Assembly (NCBI GenBank): GCA_023421795.1
Contig: JAEZSO010000001.1
Span: 186,001-250,000, forward strand
Length of the DNA stretch: 64,000 nt
Source: Cyanobacteria bacterium OH_PDB_230
GTDB taxonomy: Bacteria > Cyanobacteriota > Vampirovibrionia > Gastranaerophilales > Gastranaerophilaceae
Direction of reading: 5' to 3'
Made by a program: the position numbers and the translations under genes. This document shows, in pieces, positions 44,645 to 53,984 of this stretch (the stretch's first letter is position 1; the number at the start of each line of letters is the position of its first letter). A model generated the notes under the pieces. That model was not told where the DNA came from, searched no databases, and saw only the letters and a list, made by a program, of their open reading frames with translations.

Positions 44645-46174
44645 CTTTTTAATGATTGATTTAAACAGATACTTCAAAGAATTATATTTTTTCAATTCTT
44701 TTTTTAAATTTCTAACATCAACGATAAGGTTATTAAGATAAATTGAAGCGTAGTACTCTGGAGCCACATATGCCGTGTAAAACCCGTCATTTTCAGCCAA
44801 TGTGGGGATTAATCTCTCAATAGCGTGGGTTAATAGTCCATCCGAAGAAGCCAGCGGCTCTTGGGGAAAATCTTCAAAGCTAAGATTTGCAGATAAAAGA
44901 GTTGAAAAAGCCTTGCTTTTGAACCAGAACATCCCGCCAAAAGCCCCTATTGGGTTGTTGGTTTCAAGTTCAATATTTAAGTTCAATCTATTCTTAATGA
45001 ACTTTTGGGCATTTTTGTAGTTATCCATCCATTCGTTGCCTATAACATGATAAGGCGAAATTGTTGGAGGGAAGGGAATTAATAAACCCAGTAATTCATT
45101 TTCTTCAAAAGTTGAAAGAATCTTTTCAACGTAGTTCTTGCTTGCAAGAAGTGATTCAACGCAATGGTTTCTAAAGTCATCCCCTACTATATTTGTATTC
45201 ATGTGGGAGCTTGTTTTGGAGTGTACAAAACAAATGTAGTCATATCTCTCTATTACATCTTTGCAGGTTACAAGAAGAGCTGTGTTGTCGCGTCCTCTGT
45301 TCTCTTGAATTCGATATTCAATTCTGTTTTTATGGTTACAAAAAGCCAACCTGCATTTTTCTTCGACACTGTTTGAGGTGGTAATAATATATATATCAGC
45401 GTTTTCAGGCATGAGATTTATGTACTTTGAAAAATATTCTATCAAATCTTGCTCAAATATATAAACAATGAGTGCTGTTTTTTTCCTGCTTGCTATCTTG
45501 GTCGTAGAATAATTAGACGGTAATATATAATTGAAATGCAGGTTATCATTTAAAAGGCTCGATTTGTTTTCTGAAATTAGATCCTTCAATATCAGATTAG
45601 TGTCATATGGCGTTTCGGTTTTTATATAGTCAAAAGCATATTTGATTCTGTAATTATAGAATGTGAGATTTTCAATAAAGTTTCTCTTAGGTAAAAGCGG
45701 GCATTTCTTATGGATTATGTTGCTATCTATCTCAAGCTGATTATCCAGATATTTCCCATATTTAAAGCCTTTTCTTTCAAGAATTTTGATAAAATCATTC
45801 TTGTTAAATATTGATAAAAAATCTTTGAGCTTAAATACTTCTCTTTTAAAAACCATCCAACATTTACTGTTGTCCAATGACCAAAAATCATATTCTGACA
45901 TATGAGAAAATACCTTGTCAAAAGAGAAAAAAGGACCGTAGCAGGAATCATTTGTGAAAATTATTTCTTCATAATCCTCATAATCGATTGATGATAGTTG
46001 AGAATTTTCAATAATTTTTATATTGTTATCAAATTTACCCGATAGGTCTCTTCCACTTATTATTACAATGTTAGAGGTTATATTCATCAGTTCTTTTATG
46101 GAATATAGAACATACTCAGGCACGTTCGCATCACCTGAATATGTATAAATAATAAGTCTTTTTATTGTTTCCAA
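44630..46174 (-). CDS. RgpF-like rhamnan-synthesis glycosyltransferase
   Basis: This 514-residue protein matches the rhamnan synthesis F family: LIIYTYSGDANVPEYVLYSI, EEIIFTNDSCYGPF, YDFWSLDNSK in the first half, and YIITTSNSVEEKC, RIQENRGRDNTALL, DYICFVHSKTSSH, NPIGAFGGMFWFKSKAF in the second. The family makes rhamnose-containing or other cell-surface polysaccharides. It overlaps the downstream end of the epimerase by 13 bp, so both are in one minus-strand operon. Confidence 0.83.
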   Translation of the reverse strand: METIKRLIIYTYSGDANVPEYVLYSIKELMNITSNIVIISGRDLSGKFDNNIKIIENSQLSSIDYEDYEEIIFTNDSCYGPFFSFDKVFSHMSEYDFWSLDNSKCWMVFKREVFKLKDFLSIFNKNDFIKILERKGFKYGKYLDNQLEIDSNIIHKKCPLLPKRNFIENLTFYNYRIKYAFDYIKTETPYDTNLILKDLISENKSSLLNDNLHFNYILPSNYSTTKIASRKKTALIVYIFEQDLIEYFSKYINLMPENADIYIITTSNSVEEKCRLAFCNHKNRIEYRIQENRGRDNTALLVTCKDVIERYDYICFVHSKTSSHMNTNIVGDDFRNHCVESLLASKNYVEKILSTFEENELLGLLIPFPPTISPYHVIGNEWMDNYKNAQKFIKNRLNLNIELETNNPIGAFGGMFWFKSKAFSTLLSANLSFEDFPQEPLASSDGLLTHAIERLIPTLAENDGFYTAYVAPEYYASIYLNNLIVDVRNLKKELKKYNSLKYLFKSIIKKLFNC

Positions 46175-47160
46175 TAGGAATAAATTCCTTTCTCTATTTC
46201 ATAATTCATCATTTTAACTTCTCTTTTAGGCTGAGATAAAGCCCATTCAAACATTTCATTGACTGTGTTTTCAAGAATTGTATTGTCGACAAAACCCAAT
46301 AATTCTTTTGCTTTTGCATGATTGCAATATGCGAATTGGGCTTCTTTTCTTTTTTCTAAATATTGAATGTCAGGATTAAATCCAAAATTATGAGCGCAGG
46401 TTTTTACAATTTCGGCGGCATTTTTTATTGTAATCGGATTATCAGATCCAATGTTAATAATTTCTTTGCTGCATTGATTCATTAGTTTTTCCATCGGCTG
46501 ATTATAAGAACGGATGTCAGTAAATGCTCTTTTTTGAGAACCGTCACCGAATATTGTAATCGGCTTATTGTCTATGATTTGTCTAACCCAAATCCCTATA
46601 ACATTTCTATATTTATCCCAGATATTTTGGTACTTTCCGATAACGTTATGGGGCCTTATGATTGTGTAATCAAGGTCAAAGTATGAATTTGCGGTTTTTA
46701 AATCAAGCTCTGTCGCGTATTTAGATATGCCATAAGGATCAATAGGGTTTGGCAACATTTCTTCGGTGAAAGGAGGAGAATAAAAATCCCCATAAACAGC
46801 CATTGAAGAGGTAAAAATTATTTTTTTACATCCTGCATTAACGCAGGCAGAGATTACATTTGTTGAAGCAAGAGTGTTGTTTTGATAGTTAAAATATCTG
46901 GCATGATGGCTCAAACCTTCCGCCGCATAAGCCGCAAAGTGGTAAACATAATCAGGTTTTATCCGGCAAAAAATATTATTGATTGTTTCTCGGTCTGTAA
47001 GATCGACATTTATGAAATCTACTCCATCAGGCAAGTTTTCCTTGTAGCCACCAGAAAAGTTATCTATACCAACTATATTATAGTTTTTTCCCAGTAAATA
47101 TCTGGCAAAATTGTTTCCGAATAATCCTGCTATACCTGTAATTAAAATCGTGTATCGCAC
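46162..47160 (-). CDS. NAD-dependent epimerase/dehydratase (UDP-sugar epimerase-like)
   Basis: This 332-residue short-chain dehydrogenase has the NAD fold ILITGIAGLFGNNFARYLL, the catalytic pair in SSMAVYGD and YGISKYATE (Ser, Tyr, Lys), and RPHNVIGKYQNIWDKYRN. It most resembles UDP-glucose 4-epimerase-type enzymes and would supply a nucleotide sugar for the locus. The GTG start at 47160 has AAAAGGG 5-6 nt upstream. Confidence 0.85.
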   Translation of the reverse strand: MRYTILITGIAGLFGNNFARYLLGKNYNIVGIDNFSGGYKENLPDGVDFINVDLTDRETINNIFCRIKPDYVYHFAAYAAEGLSHHARYFNYQNNTLASTNVISACVNAGCKKIIFTSSMAVYGDFYSPPFTEEMLPNPIDPYGISKYATELDLKTANSYFDLDYTIIRPHNVIGKYQNIWDKYRNVIGIWVRQIIDNKPITIFGDGSQKRAFTDIRSYNQPMEKLMNQCSKEIINIGSDNPITIKNAAEIVKTCAHNFGFNPDIQYLEKRKEAQFAYCNHAKAKELLGFVDNTILENTVNEMFEWALSQPKREVKMMNYEIEKGIYSYWKQ

Positions 47161-47227
47161 TGAATCCCTTTTGCTATTATTGATATACTTTTGCTGTATT
47201 ATAACATTCTACAACCTTAAATAATAC

Positions 47228-48988
47228 TTATTTTGGTTTTTTTATACAATATTTACTGCGAATTGAGTGAAATTTATTTATCAGTTTATATAAATTGTTT
47301 CCATATTTCAGAATATATAAGAAATCAATCTCTACAATCGGAAAATTATCATATATAAGTTTCAGCCTTCTGTTTATTTCTTCTTCGCTAATATTTGTGC
47401 TTTTATATTCTTTGCAGAAAGAAAATTCTTCATTTATATTTTCTGTTATGCCAAACTGCTCTTGCATGGTATATATTGCGCTGTGTGCTTGCAATCCGAA
47501 CTTGCCTGCCCCATAAGAATCAATATATTTTCTGTTAGCTTCACAAAAATCATATGTATGTCGGAAATCTTCTTCTGATTCCGACGGAAAACCGATTATA
47601 AGAGATGCATGGTTATAAATCCCTGCATCATGTGAATTTTTAAGAACTTGGGATGCATATTTAATGTCTATTCCTTTGTTCATCTGCTTTAAAATTCGTT
47701 CTGAACCTGATTCCAACCCCCAAAATATAAACCTAAGACCCGATTTGTATAATTTTTTCAGAAGCTTTTTGGTAAAGCCCTTGTCTAGTCTGCCAAATGA
47801 ACTGTATTTGATATCAAGTTTCCTCTTTATTATTTCATCTGCTAATTTCTCGTAAAAAGCAGGAGGAATGCAATCATCGTGGAATCTAAAGAATTTTAAT
47901 TTATGCTTTTTATTGAGTTCTTCAATCTCATCAATTATTTTATCAACTTTCTTAATGCAATAAACCTGCCTGTCGTGCGGAAAACTGCAAAATATGCATT
48001 TTCCCCAAGGGCAGCCTTTTGAAAATATAATAGGCATAAGAATATCAGGAGTATAGTATTTGTCTAAATTTAAGCCATCCAAAGAAATATTGGCAATATT
48101 ATCCATACTTGTTATTTGTTTTACAGGATTTTTTTTAATATCATCCTGTCCGGTTTTATAAATTAGCCCGGAAACATTTTCGATATCGGTTTTGTTTTCA
48201 ATGTAATTTGCAAGTTCAACAATTGAAGATTCTCCGGCCCCTGTAAGTACGGAGTCACAAAAAATATCGAAGAACTCAGGATATTTTAATATAGCATCGC
48301 TATTGTATGAAATAGCTTGTCCACCTATTGTTATATGAGCATTCGTTTTTTCTTTTAATAATCTTGAGAGAGTCAGGGCTATAGGTATAAAACTGTCAAA
48401 TGGCACCGATATTCCAATTAAATCAAGGTCGTTAGCGATAATTTCATCAATTTTCTTTTCAAAGTATTCGATGAAAATATTTTGATTTTTATCAAAACAA
48501 TAATCTTTGATTTCTTTATAGTTAAGTTTAAAATTGTATGTAATAGGATCTGACGTGCATTTGCTTGGATAATAGGGCAGCGAGAGGAATATAACTACTT
48601 GGTTGATTATTTCGTGCGCGTTTCTCAACAGTTGTGGATTATAGAAATCCTTTTTGCTTTTCAAAGTTTTTACAGCAACATCAACCTGTGTAATTAACTT
48701 GTCTATATATTCAGGATGCTCAAGGTACTTTTTAATTATTTCCTGTTTTTGCAAAAAGCCATCAGGCATATCGTTATGATCGGTAATTTTTGCTATGTTT
48801 TCCATAAGAAGTTTTGTTTTAAGGATATATTCTTTGGAAAGGATGTCAGAATAAAATTCAAGATTCAAATCTAATCCAGCCGCATCAAAACCTTTGTTTT
48901 TAAGCTGTCCTACCAGCAGGGGAATCGATAAATAAGGCCTGTTTGGCCTAATGCTTGGAGGAAATATTAAAAGAATCTTGCTGTTCAT
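47228..48988 (-). CDS. B12-binding-domain radical SAM protein, copy 2
   Basis: This 586-residue protein has an N-terminal cobalamin-binding-like Rossmann region (ILLIFPPSIRPNRPYLSIPL, KNKGFDAAGLDLNLEFYSD; DLIGISVPFDSFIPIALTLS), then the radical SAM core with CPWGKCIFC near residue 322, HDDCIPP, GLESGSERILKQMNKG and IIGFPSESEEDF. The cluster motif is CX4CX2C rather than CX3CX2C. Substrate unknown. Its ATG is preceded by TGATATAAT and 6 nt. It is paralogous to the gene just upstream. Confidence 0.85.
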   Translation of the reverse strand: MNSKILLIFPPSIRPNRPYLSIPLLVGQLKNKGFDAAGLDLNLEFYSDILSKEYILKTKLLMENIAKITDHNDMPDGFLQKQEIIKKYLEHPEYIDKLITQVDVAVKTLKSKKDFYNPQLLRNAHEIINQVVIFLSLPYYPSKCTSDPITYNFKLNYKEIKDYCFDKNQNIFIEYFEKKIDEIIANDLDLIGISVPFDSFIPIALTLSRLLKEKTNAHITIGGQAISYNSDAILKYPEFFDIFCDSVLTGAGESSIVELANYIENKTDIENVSGLIYKTGQDDIKKNPVKQITSMDNIANISLDGLNLDKYYTPDILMPIIFSKGCPWGKCIFCSFPHDRQVYCIKKVDKIIDEIEELNKKHKLKFFRFHDDCIPPAFYEKLADEIIKRKLDIKYSSFGRLDKGFTKKLLKKLYKSGLRFIFWGLESGSERILKQMNKGIDIKYASQVLKNSHDAGIYNHASLIIGFPSESEEDFRHTYDFCEANRKYIDSYGAGKFGLQAHSAIYTMQEQFGITENINEEFSFCKEYKSTNISEEEINRRLKLIYDNFPIVEIDFLYILKYGNNLYKLINKFHSIRSKYCIKKPK

Positions 48989-49000
48989 CGATAAATTATA

Positions 49001-50743
49001 TCAAAAACTGCCTAGGTATTCAAACAGTTTCGCCTTGTTGATAGGAAGGGCTTTCTCTTCAAATGCCTTGAGTCTGGCTGTTTTTTCTTCATCAGTTAAA
49101 TTTTGGTCTATAAAGCTTTGATATGCCATAAACTCGGCTGACATAGTGAGTTCTAAGCTGAATTCTTCTATTTTTGTATTTATTGGTGAATTTTTATAGA
49201 GTACAAATTTTTGATAAAGATATGAATGGATATAATCTTCACACTTCAAGCACAAATCAACTGTTTTGTTGAAGTCATCTTCTGTCTCAGATGGAAATCC
49301 AAACATAACCGATATGACATTAGAGATACCTGCCTCATAAGAATCTTTAAGAATTGTGGGGACGTTGTTTGGATCTATTCCTTTATTCATAAGTTTTAAA
49401 ATTCTATCTGAACCTGATTCTAGCCCCCAAAAGATTCTCCTTACACCTGATTCATGCATTTTTTTTAAAAGTGTTTTGGTAAAGCCTGATTCCAGTCTGG
49501 CGTAAGAATTATACGTTATTTTTAGATTCCTCTTAATTATTTCATCTGATAACTTATCGTAAAAATGAGGAGAAATAGCATAATCACAAAATGAAAATCG
49601 ATTGATATTATATAGTTGTTGCAATTCTTGAATTTCAGAAACGATTTGTTCTACCGTTTTATCAATAGAATTGTAACTTTCAGTCTGTTTTCTGGGAAGG
49701 TCGCAGAACATGCATTGGCCATAATAGCATCCCTTTGAAAACGCAATTGGAGCTACCATATCAGCTGTGAGGTAACTCGTTAAGTCCATACCGTCAAGAG
49801 ATATTTTTGTTACGCTATCCATATTTAAGAGAGGTTTTACAGAATTTACTTTAACCTTATTTTCATTATCTTTGTAGATAATCCCGGAAACATCCTCTAA
49901 GCCTGTTTTGTTTTCTATGCAATCCGCGAGTTCAAGGATTGAAGATTCCTCATTATGAACCAGTATCGAATCACAAAAAATATCAAAAAACTCAGGATAT
50001 TCACTAACAGAATCTTTATGATAGGTAAAAGCCTCACCATAAAGAACAATATGAGCGTTAGTTTTTTCTTTTAAAAGCCTTGCCAGCGTTAAAGTAGGGC
50101 AGATATTGCTGTGTTTAGTGCAGGCAATCCCGATTAAGTCAAAGTTTTTATCAACAATTTTTGTTTCTATCTTTTCGTTGAAATAATCTATGAAAATATT
50201 TTGATTTTTGTCGAAGCAAAATCGTTTTATTTCATCGTAATTTAGACAATAATCATACTCAATTCTTCTGTATTTAATTCGGGTCGGAAAATATGGCAAT
50301 GATATAAACTTCATGGTTTCGTTTATTATATAAGAAGCTTTTTGTAATTCATTAAGTTCAATGTGCTTTTCTGATTTTATGCTTTTTACGGCTTTATCTA
50401 TAAGAGTCAGAAGACTGTTTATTTTTTTAGAATCAGCCAAATTTTCTTTGATTGTTTGCAGCTTTTGTGAAGGGATATCAATAGGATTTTTAATCATCTT
50501 TTCAAGAATCTTTTTTGTTTTCAAAATATATTTTGAAGTAAGAACGTCATTATAAAATTCAATATTTAAATCTAATCCTGTTGCATCAAAGCCGTTATTT
50601 TGTAACTGCCCTACCAATACAGGTACCGGCAAATAAAAAGTTACAGGCAACATCAGAGGCGTTAAAACAAATAAACTTTTGATGCTTTTGTTCTGATTTT
50701 TTACAGGAAAGTTGTCTATTTGGTTATGTGTTGAATTAAACAT
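49001..50743 (-). CDS. B12-binding-domain radical SAM protein, copy 1
   Basis: This 580-residue paralogue of the following gene keeps the same layout: LMLPVTFYLPVPVLVGQLQ, NGFDATGLDLNIEFYND, then CYYGQCMFC (CX4CX2C) near residue 335, GLESGSDRILKLMNKG and VMFGFPSETEDDF. The two probably arose by tandem duplication and may act on related substrates. TTG at 50749 precedes an ATG two codons later, which I take as start; no clear ribosome site is visible. The TGA stop of this gene forms part of the extended -10 of copy 2. Confidence 0.83.
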   Translation of the reverse strand: MFNSTHNQIDNFPVKNQNKSIKSLFVLTPLMLPVTFYLPVPVLVGQLQNNGFDATGLDLNIEFYNDVLTSKYILKTKKILEKMIKNPIDIPSQKLQTIKENLADSKKINSLLTLIDKAVKSIKSEKHIELNELQKASYIINETMKFISLPYFPTRIKYRRIEYDYCLNYDEIKRFCFDKNQNIFIDYFNEKIETKIVDKNFDLIGIACTKHSNICPTLTLARLLKEKTNAHIVLYGEAFTYHKDSVSEYPEFFDIFCDSILVHNEESSILELADCIENKTGLEDVSGIIYKDNENKVKVNSVKPLLNMDSVTKISLDGMDLTSYLTADMVAPIAFSKGCYYGQCMFCDLPRKQTESYNSIDKTVEQIVSEIQELQQLYNINRFSFCDYAISPHFYDKLSDEIIKRNLKITYNSYARLESGFTKTLLKKMHESGVRRIFWGLESGSDRILKLMNKGIDPNNVPTILKDSYEAGISNVISVMFGFPSETEDDFNKTVDLCLKCEDYIHSYLYQKFVLYKNSPINTKIEEFSLELTMSAEFMAYQSFIDQNLTDEEKTARLKAFEEKALPINKAKLFEYLGSF

Positions 50744-51068
50744 TTTCAAAATTTCATAAATTTTTTTAGAACACTGTCTTTATAATACTATAAAAAACGG
50801 GGTTTAGGATATTGGATACAAGATGCCGGCTTGTTATAACTTATATTTTGGTTTTATCAGATATCTTTTTTGTTGTTTTGTCGAAACGTTAGCGTTATTT
50901 TCTTATCAGCTTTTGTTGTGAAGCGCTTAAATTAATGTATAATAAGTAACTGTAATGATTCGTAATACTCGAAATAAATGTAAGAAAAGAAGTAAGAAAA
51001 CTGATTATATTTGTAAATCGTTTATGCCGAATCTTTTATATAAATTAAAAATCAGCTAGGAAAGAAGT
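50744..51068. other. Divergent intergenic region with promoters
   Basis: These 325 bp hold no gene. On the plus strand TTGTGA with a 16-bp spacer and TATAAT (about 50940) can drive the GT2 gene at 51069. A near-palindrome AACG-TTAG-CGTT lies near 50,888. TAAGAAAAGAAG near 50,982 repeats the motif seen at 18,262 and 18,358. Confidence 0.4.
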
Positions 51069-51866
51069 TTGTTTGACGTATCAATAATTTTGGTGAATTA
51101 CAACACAAAAGAAATAACCAAAAAATGTATTGAATCTATTTATGAAAAAACTCAAGATGTGAGTTTTGATGTCTGGGTTGTAGACAATGCCTCTCAGGAT
51201 GGCTCTTGTGAAATGATTGAGGAATGTTTCCCCTGTATTAACCTGATAAAAAATGACAGGAATTTGGGTTTTGGTGTTGCAAATAATATTGCGATTGAAA
51301 AAAGCAATTCAAAATATGTCTTTCTTTTAAATACAGATACCGTTTTGATAAATAATGCCATAAAAATCATGTTGGACTTTATGAACTCCAACGAGGATGC
51401 TGCCGCTTGCGGCGGAAGCCTTTTTAATTTGGAAGGGGATTTTGTTTATTCTTTCGGGATGTTACCGAGGTTAAAAAGCTATACATTTAACAGATTGGGG
51501 TTGAGTTTTTTGAATAAACCCGAAAAAAAAGACCGTAAAAAGTCACAGCAGACAGAACATATAATAGGTGCAGACCTTATGCTCAGAAGATCCGTGCTTA
51601 ATTCCGTGGGCTTGTTTGACCCTAGATTTTTTCTCTACAACGAAGAGTTAGAACTTCAATTCAGAATCAATCAGGCGGGTTTTAAGATATATTTTCTCCC
51701 TGAAGCCAAAATTATTCATCTAGTAGGACAATCCAGCAAAGATAAAACCCTAAGGCTGCAATATATGAGAAAAGGTGAATATTTATATTTTGAATTAACA
51801 CAAAAAAATCTGCCAAAATTTCTTTTGAAAATTCTTTTTAAGTTTCTTGATTTATTTGGGCTTTAA
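51069..51866 (+). CDS. Glycosyltransferase family 2 (rhamnosyltransferase-like)
   Basis: This 265-residue enzyme starts FDVSIILVNYNTKEITKKCIES, then WVVDNASQDGSCEMI, DRNLGFGVANNIAI, VFLLNTDTVL (metal site) and GADLMLRRSVLNSVGLFDPRFFLYNEELELQFR. This pattern is typical of rhamnosyl- and galactofuranosyl-like GT2 enzymes. The start is TTG, with AGGA 7 nt upstream, and no ATG alternative fits. Confidence 0.87.
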   Translation: MFDVSIILVNYNTKEITKKCIESIYEKTQDVSFDVWVVDNASQDGSCEMIEECFPCINLIKNDRNLGFGVANNIAIEKSNSKYVFLLNTDTVLINNAIKIMLDFMNSNEDAAACGGSLFNLEGDFVYSFGMLPRLKSYTFNRLGLSFLNKPEKKDRKKSQQTEHIIGADLMLRRSVLNSVGLFDPRFFLYNEELELQFRINQAGFKIYFLPEAKIIHLVGQSSKDKTLRLQYMRKGEYLYFELTQKNLPKFLLKILFKFLDLFGL

Positions 51867-51963
51867 TCGTGCTCTTTTTGCTTTTTATCGCTTTTGCGAC
51901 TATAATTTGAATGGCGAGTTTTCAGGTTCTTAATTTACGATATAAGATTGTAAGCAGGTAAAT

Positions 51964-52884
51964 ATGAGTGGAAAAGGCAAAATTTCTTTTTACCCTAAAA
52001 ACAGAGGGGATATAAAGTGGAAAGTGCCTTCATTATTTAATAATGATAATCTGGTTTTGACCCTTACCGATTATTGTAAGGAATTAGGCGTTAAGCAACC
52101 TGTAAATTCAGTCTATGGAGGCGTTAAGTCGGCCTGGAGCGGCGGCAGGGTTTCCCAGCTTGATGAAGTGGAGGAAACTAAGATATATGATATTCTTTCT
52201 GAATACAATCAAAGAGATATCTCTTGCGGTTTCACTTTCAGCAATTACAGAATAAAAGAAGAAGACCTGGAAGATAAATCAGCTAACTTGTTATTAAAAA
52301 TAGCTTCCGATGTCTCTGATCAAAATTATGCTATTGTTTCTTCAGATATTCTGGCTGATTATATCAGGTCTAAATATCCCAGAATAAAGTTGATTTCTTC
52401 AATAATAAAACCAGTGTATGAACATAAAAATTACGACGAAACACCCGATTATTATAATAAACTCTGCGAAAGATACGATAAAGTGGTTGTCAGACCTGAA
52501 TTTTATTTTGAAAAAGGGTTTATGAAAAAACTAAAGCACAAAAAAAAGATTGAAATAATGGCTAATTTAGGCTGCCTGCAAAGATGCCCTTTGGCCTCAA
52601 AACATTATGATCTCACTGTGGAATGGGATGCCGGCAGAGAAGCGCAATATACGAAATTCTGCCATGTCGAGATGAATAATGTCCAATCTGTTTATAAAAC
52701 TACAACGATTTGTAGTGAAGACATAGAGGACTTGATAAAATTAGGATTTGAAAATTTTAAACTGAAAGGAAGAGGCATATCAGACATCCAGCTTATGGAT
52801 TCTATAGGCAATTTTATATTTCATCCTACGGGTTATTTTTTGCATTTAGAGATTATGGTTTTTAAAAAATTGGGCATTTATTAA
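51964..52884 (+). CDS. Uncharacterised protein, possibly U32-like TIM barrel
   Basis: I cannot name this 306-residue protein with confidence. It has GFTFSNYRI, an internal VSSDILADYIRSKYPRIKLISSI stretch, and ANLGCLQRCPLASKHYDL, a CxxRCP-type cysteine pair resembling motifs in U32 peptidase-like proteins, then NFKLKGRGIS near the end. It is soluble and lacks a signal peptide. AGG lies 6 nt before the ATG. The next gene starts 5 bp after its stop. Function unknown. Confidence 0.55.
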   Translation: MSGKGKISFYPKNRGDIKWKVPSLFNNDNLVLTLTDYCKELGVKQPVNSVYGGVKSAWSGGRVSQLDEVEETKIYDILSEYNQRDISCGFTFSNYRIKEEDLEDKSANLLLKIASDVSDQNYAIVSSDILADYIRSKYPRIKLISSIIKPVYEHKNYDETPDYYNKLCERYDKVVVRPEFYFEKGFMKKLKHKKKIEIMANLGCLQRCPLASKHYDLTVEWDAGREAQYTKFCHVEMNNVQSVYKTTTICSEDIEDLIKLGFENFKLKGRGISDIQLMDSIGNFIFHPTGYFLHLEIMVFKKLGIY

Positions 52885-52889
52885 AGTAT

Positions 52890-53969
52890 ATGAAAGAAAA
52901 TAAAATCACCTCGTATAGAAAATATTTGGCACTCCTGATTCTGCCTTTATACCTTTTGATTAGCTGTGTTTGCTTTGATTTTAATCGGGCCAATGCGGAA
53001 ATTTCGACAAGTATTGCTGCTAATCAGATAAAAAATACTATCGTTAAAGCTGAAAACGATTATCTTTATGATGCTATAGGACCTTCAGGCAAGGTAGTAC
53101 GCTGGTCCAAAAAACCTATAATAATTTATATTCCTCAAAATAATTACTCTAAAACAATAGAATCGGCTTTTAAAGAATGGGAAAGGGCAAGCGGTGAAAC
53201 CGTAACTTTCAAGAAAACCGATTTGAAATCCAAGGCCGATATCCAGATAATTTTTACCGAGAAAATAGGCTCCAACTATGGAGGGCTTACAAAAACATAT
53301 CACCAGAAAAATAATTTGATAAAAGCTGAAATATTCCTTACTGAAAAAAATAAAAATCAAAAACCTATAGAAAAACCTAAAATGTACATACTTGCGCTCC
53401 ATGAGATAGGGCATTCTCTAGGGATCGTAGGACACAGTTCTGACTTGAATGATGTAATGTCGTCAGAAGATATTATGCAGCTACAGTCACTGAGCGCAAA
53501 TGATATTAACACATTGAGAATCATATATTCTGACGAGGCCGGCAAACTGGAAATGCAAAAAGATATATTTGCTAAAAAACTTATAGAACAAGAACAAAAA
53601 GTAAAAAATGACCCTGATAATAAAGTTCAGTTGTTGCTTTTGGCCGGCATGTACAAGAACATGAATCAGTATCCAGAGGCAATGGAAACGTATGAGAAAA
53701 TAATAAAACTCGACCCTGATTTTGCCCAAGCGTATTATTCTCTTGGCTCTTGCTATTATAAAAAGGGGGAGAAACAAAAGTCGCTTGAATTTTTTAAACA
53801 GGCTGTAGATAAAGAACCCGACAACTCCATTTTTTTAAAGGTATTAATTAAAGTCTCCTGCGAAACGAACAATAAAGAGATGGCTAAAAAATACCTTCTG
53901 GAATATGTTGCAAAGCACCCTGAAGCTAAAAATGATCCTGTGATAAAAGATTGTTTTAAAAAGTTTTAA
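52890..53969 (+). CDS. Exported matrixin-like zinc protease with C-terminal TPRs
   Basis: This 359-residue protein has a basic N-terminus and hydrophobic core with LLISC, a possible lipobox, and ANAE, a possible signal peptidase I site. The protease region ends in ALHEIGHSLGIVGHSSDLNDVM, a zinc site of the metzincin kind with the third His one residue later than HExxHxxGxxH, as in GHS-type bacterial and cyanobacterial predicted proteases. Residues 235-340 are TPR units (NQYPEAMETYEKIIKLDPDF, KGEKQKSLEFFKQAVDKEP). It likely acts in the periplasm or on the outer membrane. Confidence 0.82.
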   Translation: MKENKITSYRKYLALLILPLYLLISCVCFDFNRANAEISTSIAANQIKNTIVKAENDYLYDAIGPSGKVVRWSKKPIIIYIPQNNYSKTIESAFKEWERASGETVTFKKTDLKSKADIQIIFTEKIGSNYGGLTKTYHQKNNLIKAEIFLTEKNKNQKPIEKPKMYILALHEIGHSLGIVGHSSDLNDVMSSEDIMQLQSLSANDINTLRIIYSDEAGKLEMQKDIFAKKLIEQEQKVKNDPDNKVQLLLLAGMYKNMNQYPEAMETYEKIIKLDPDFAQAYYSLGSCYYKKGEKQKSLEFFKQAVDKEPDNSIFLKVLIKVSCETNNKEMAKKYLLEYVAKHPEAKNDPVIKDCFKKF

Positions 53970-53984
53970 GTTTATATTTGTCTT

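Noticed and set aside
39675..50743. A classical RiPP cluster (peptide, ATP-grasp, Asn-synthase-like enzyme, radical SAMs)
   Set aside because: The enzymes all have ordinary roles in glycan loci, there is no RiPP recognition domain, protease or exporter in sight, and the genes lie on both strands. Kept only as a speculative option for the 45-residue peptide.
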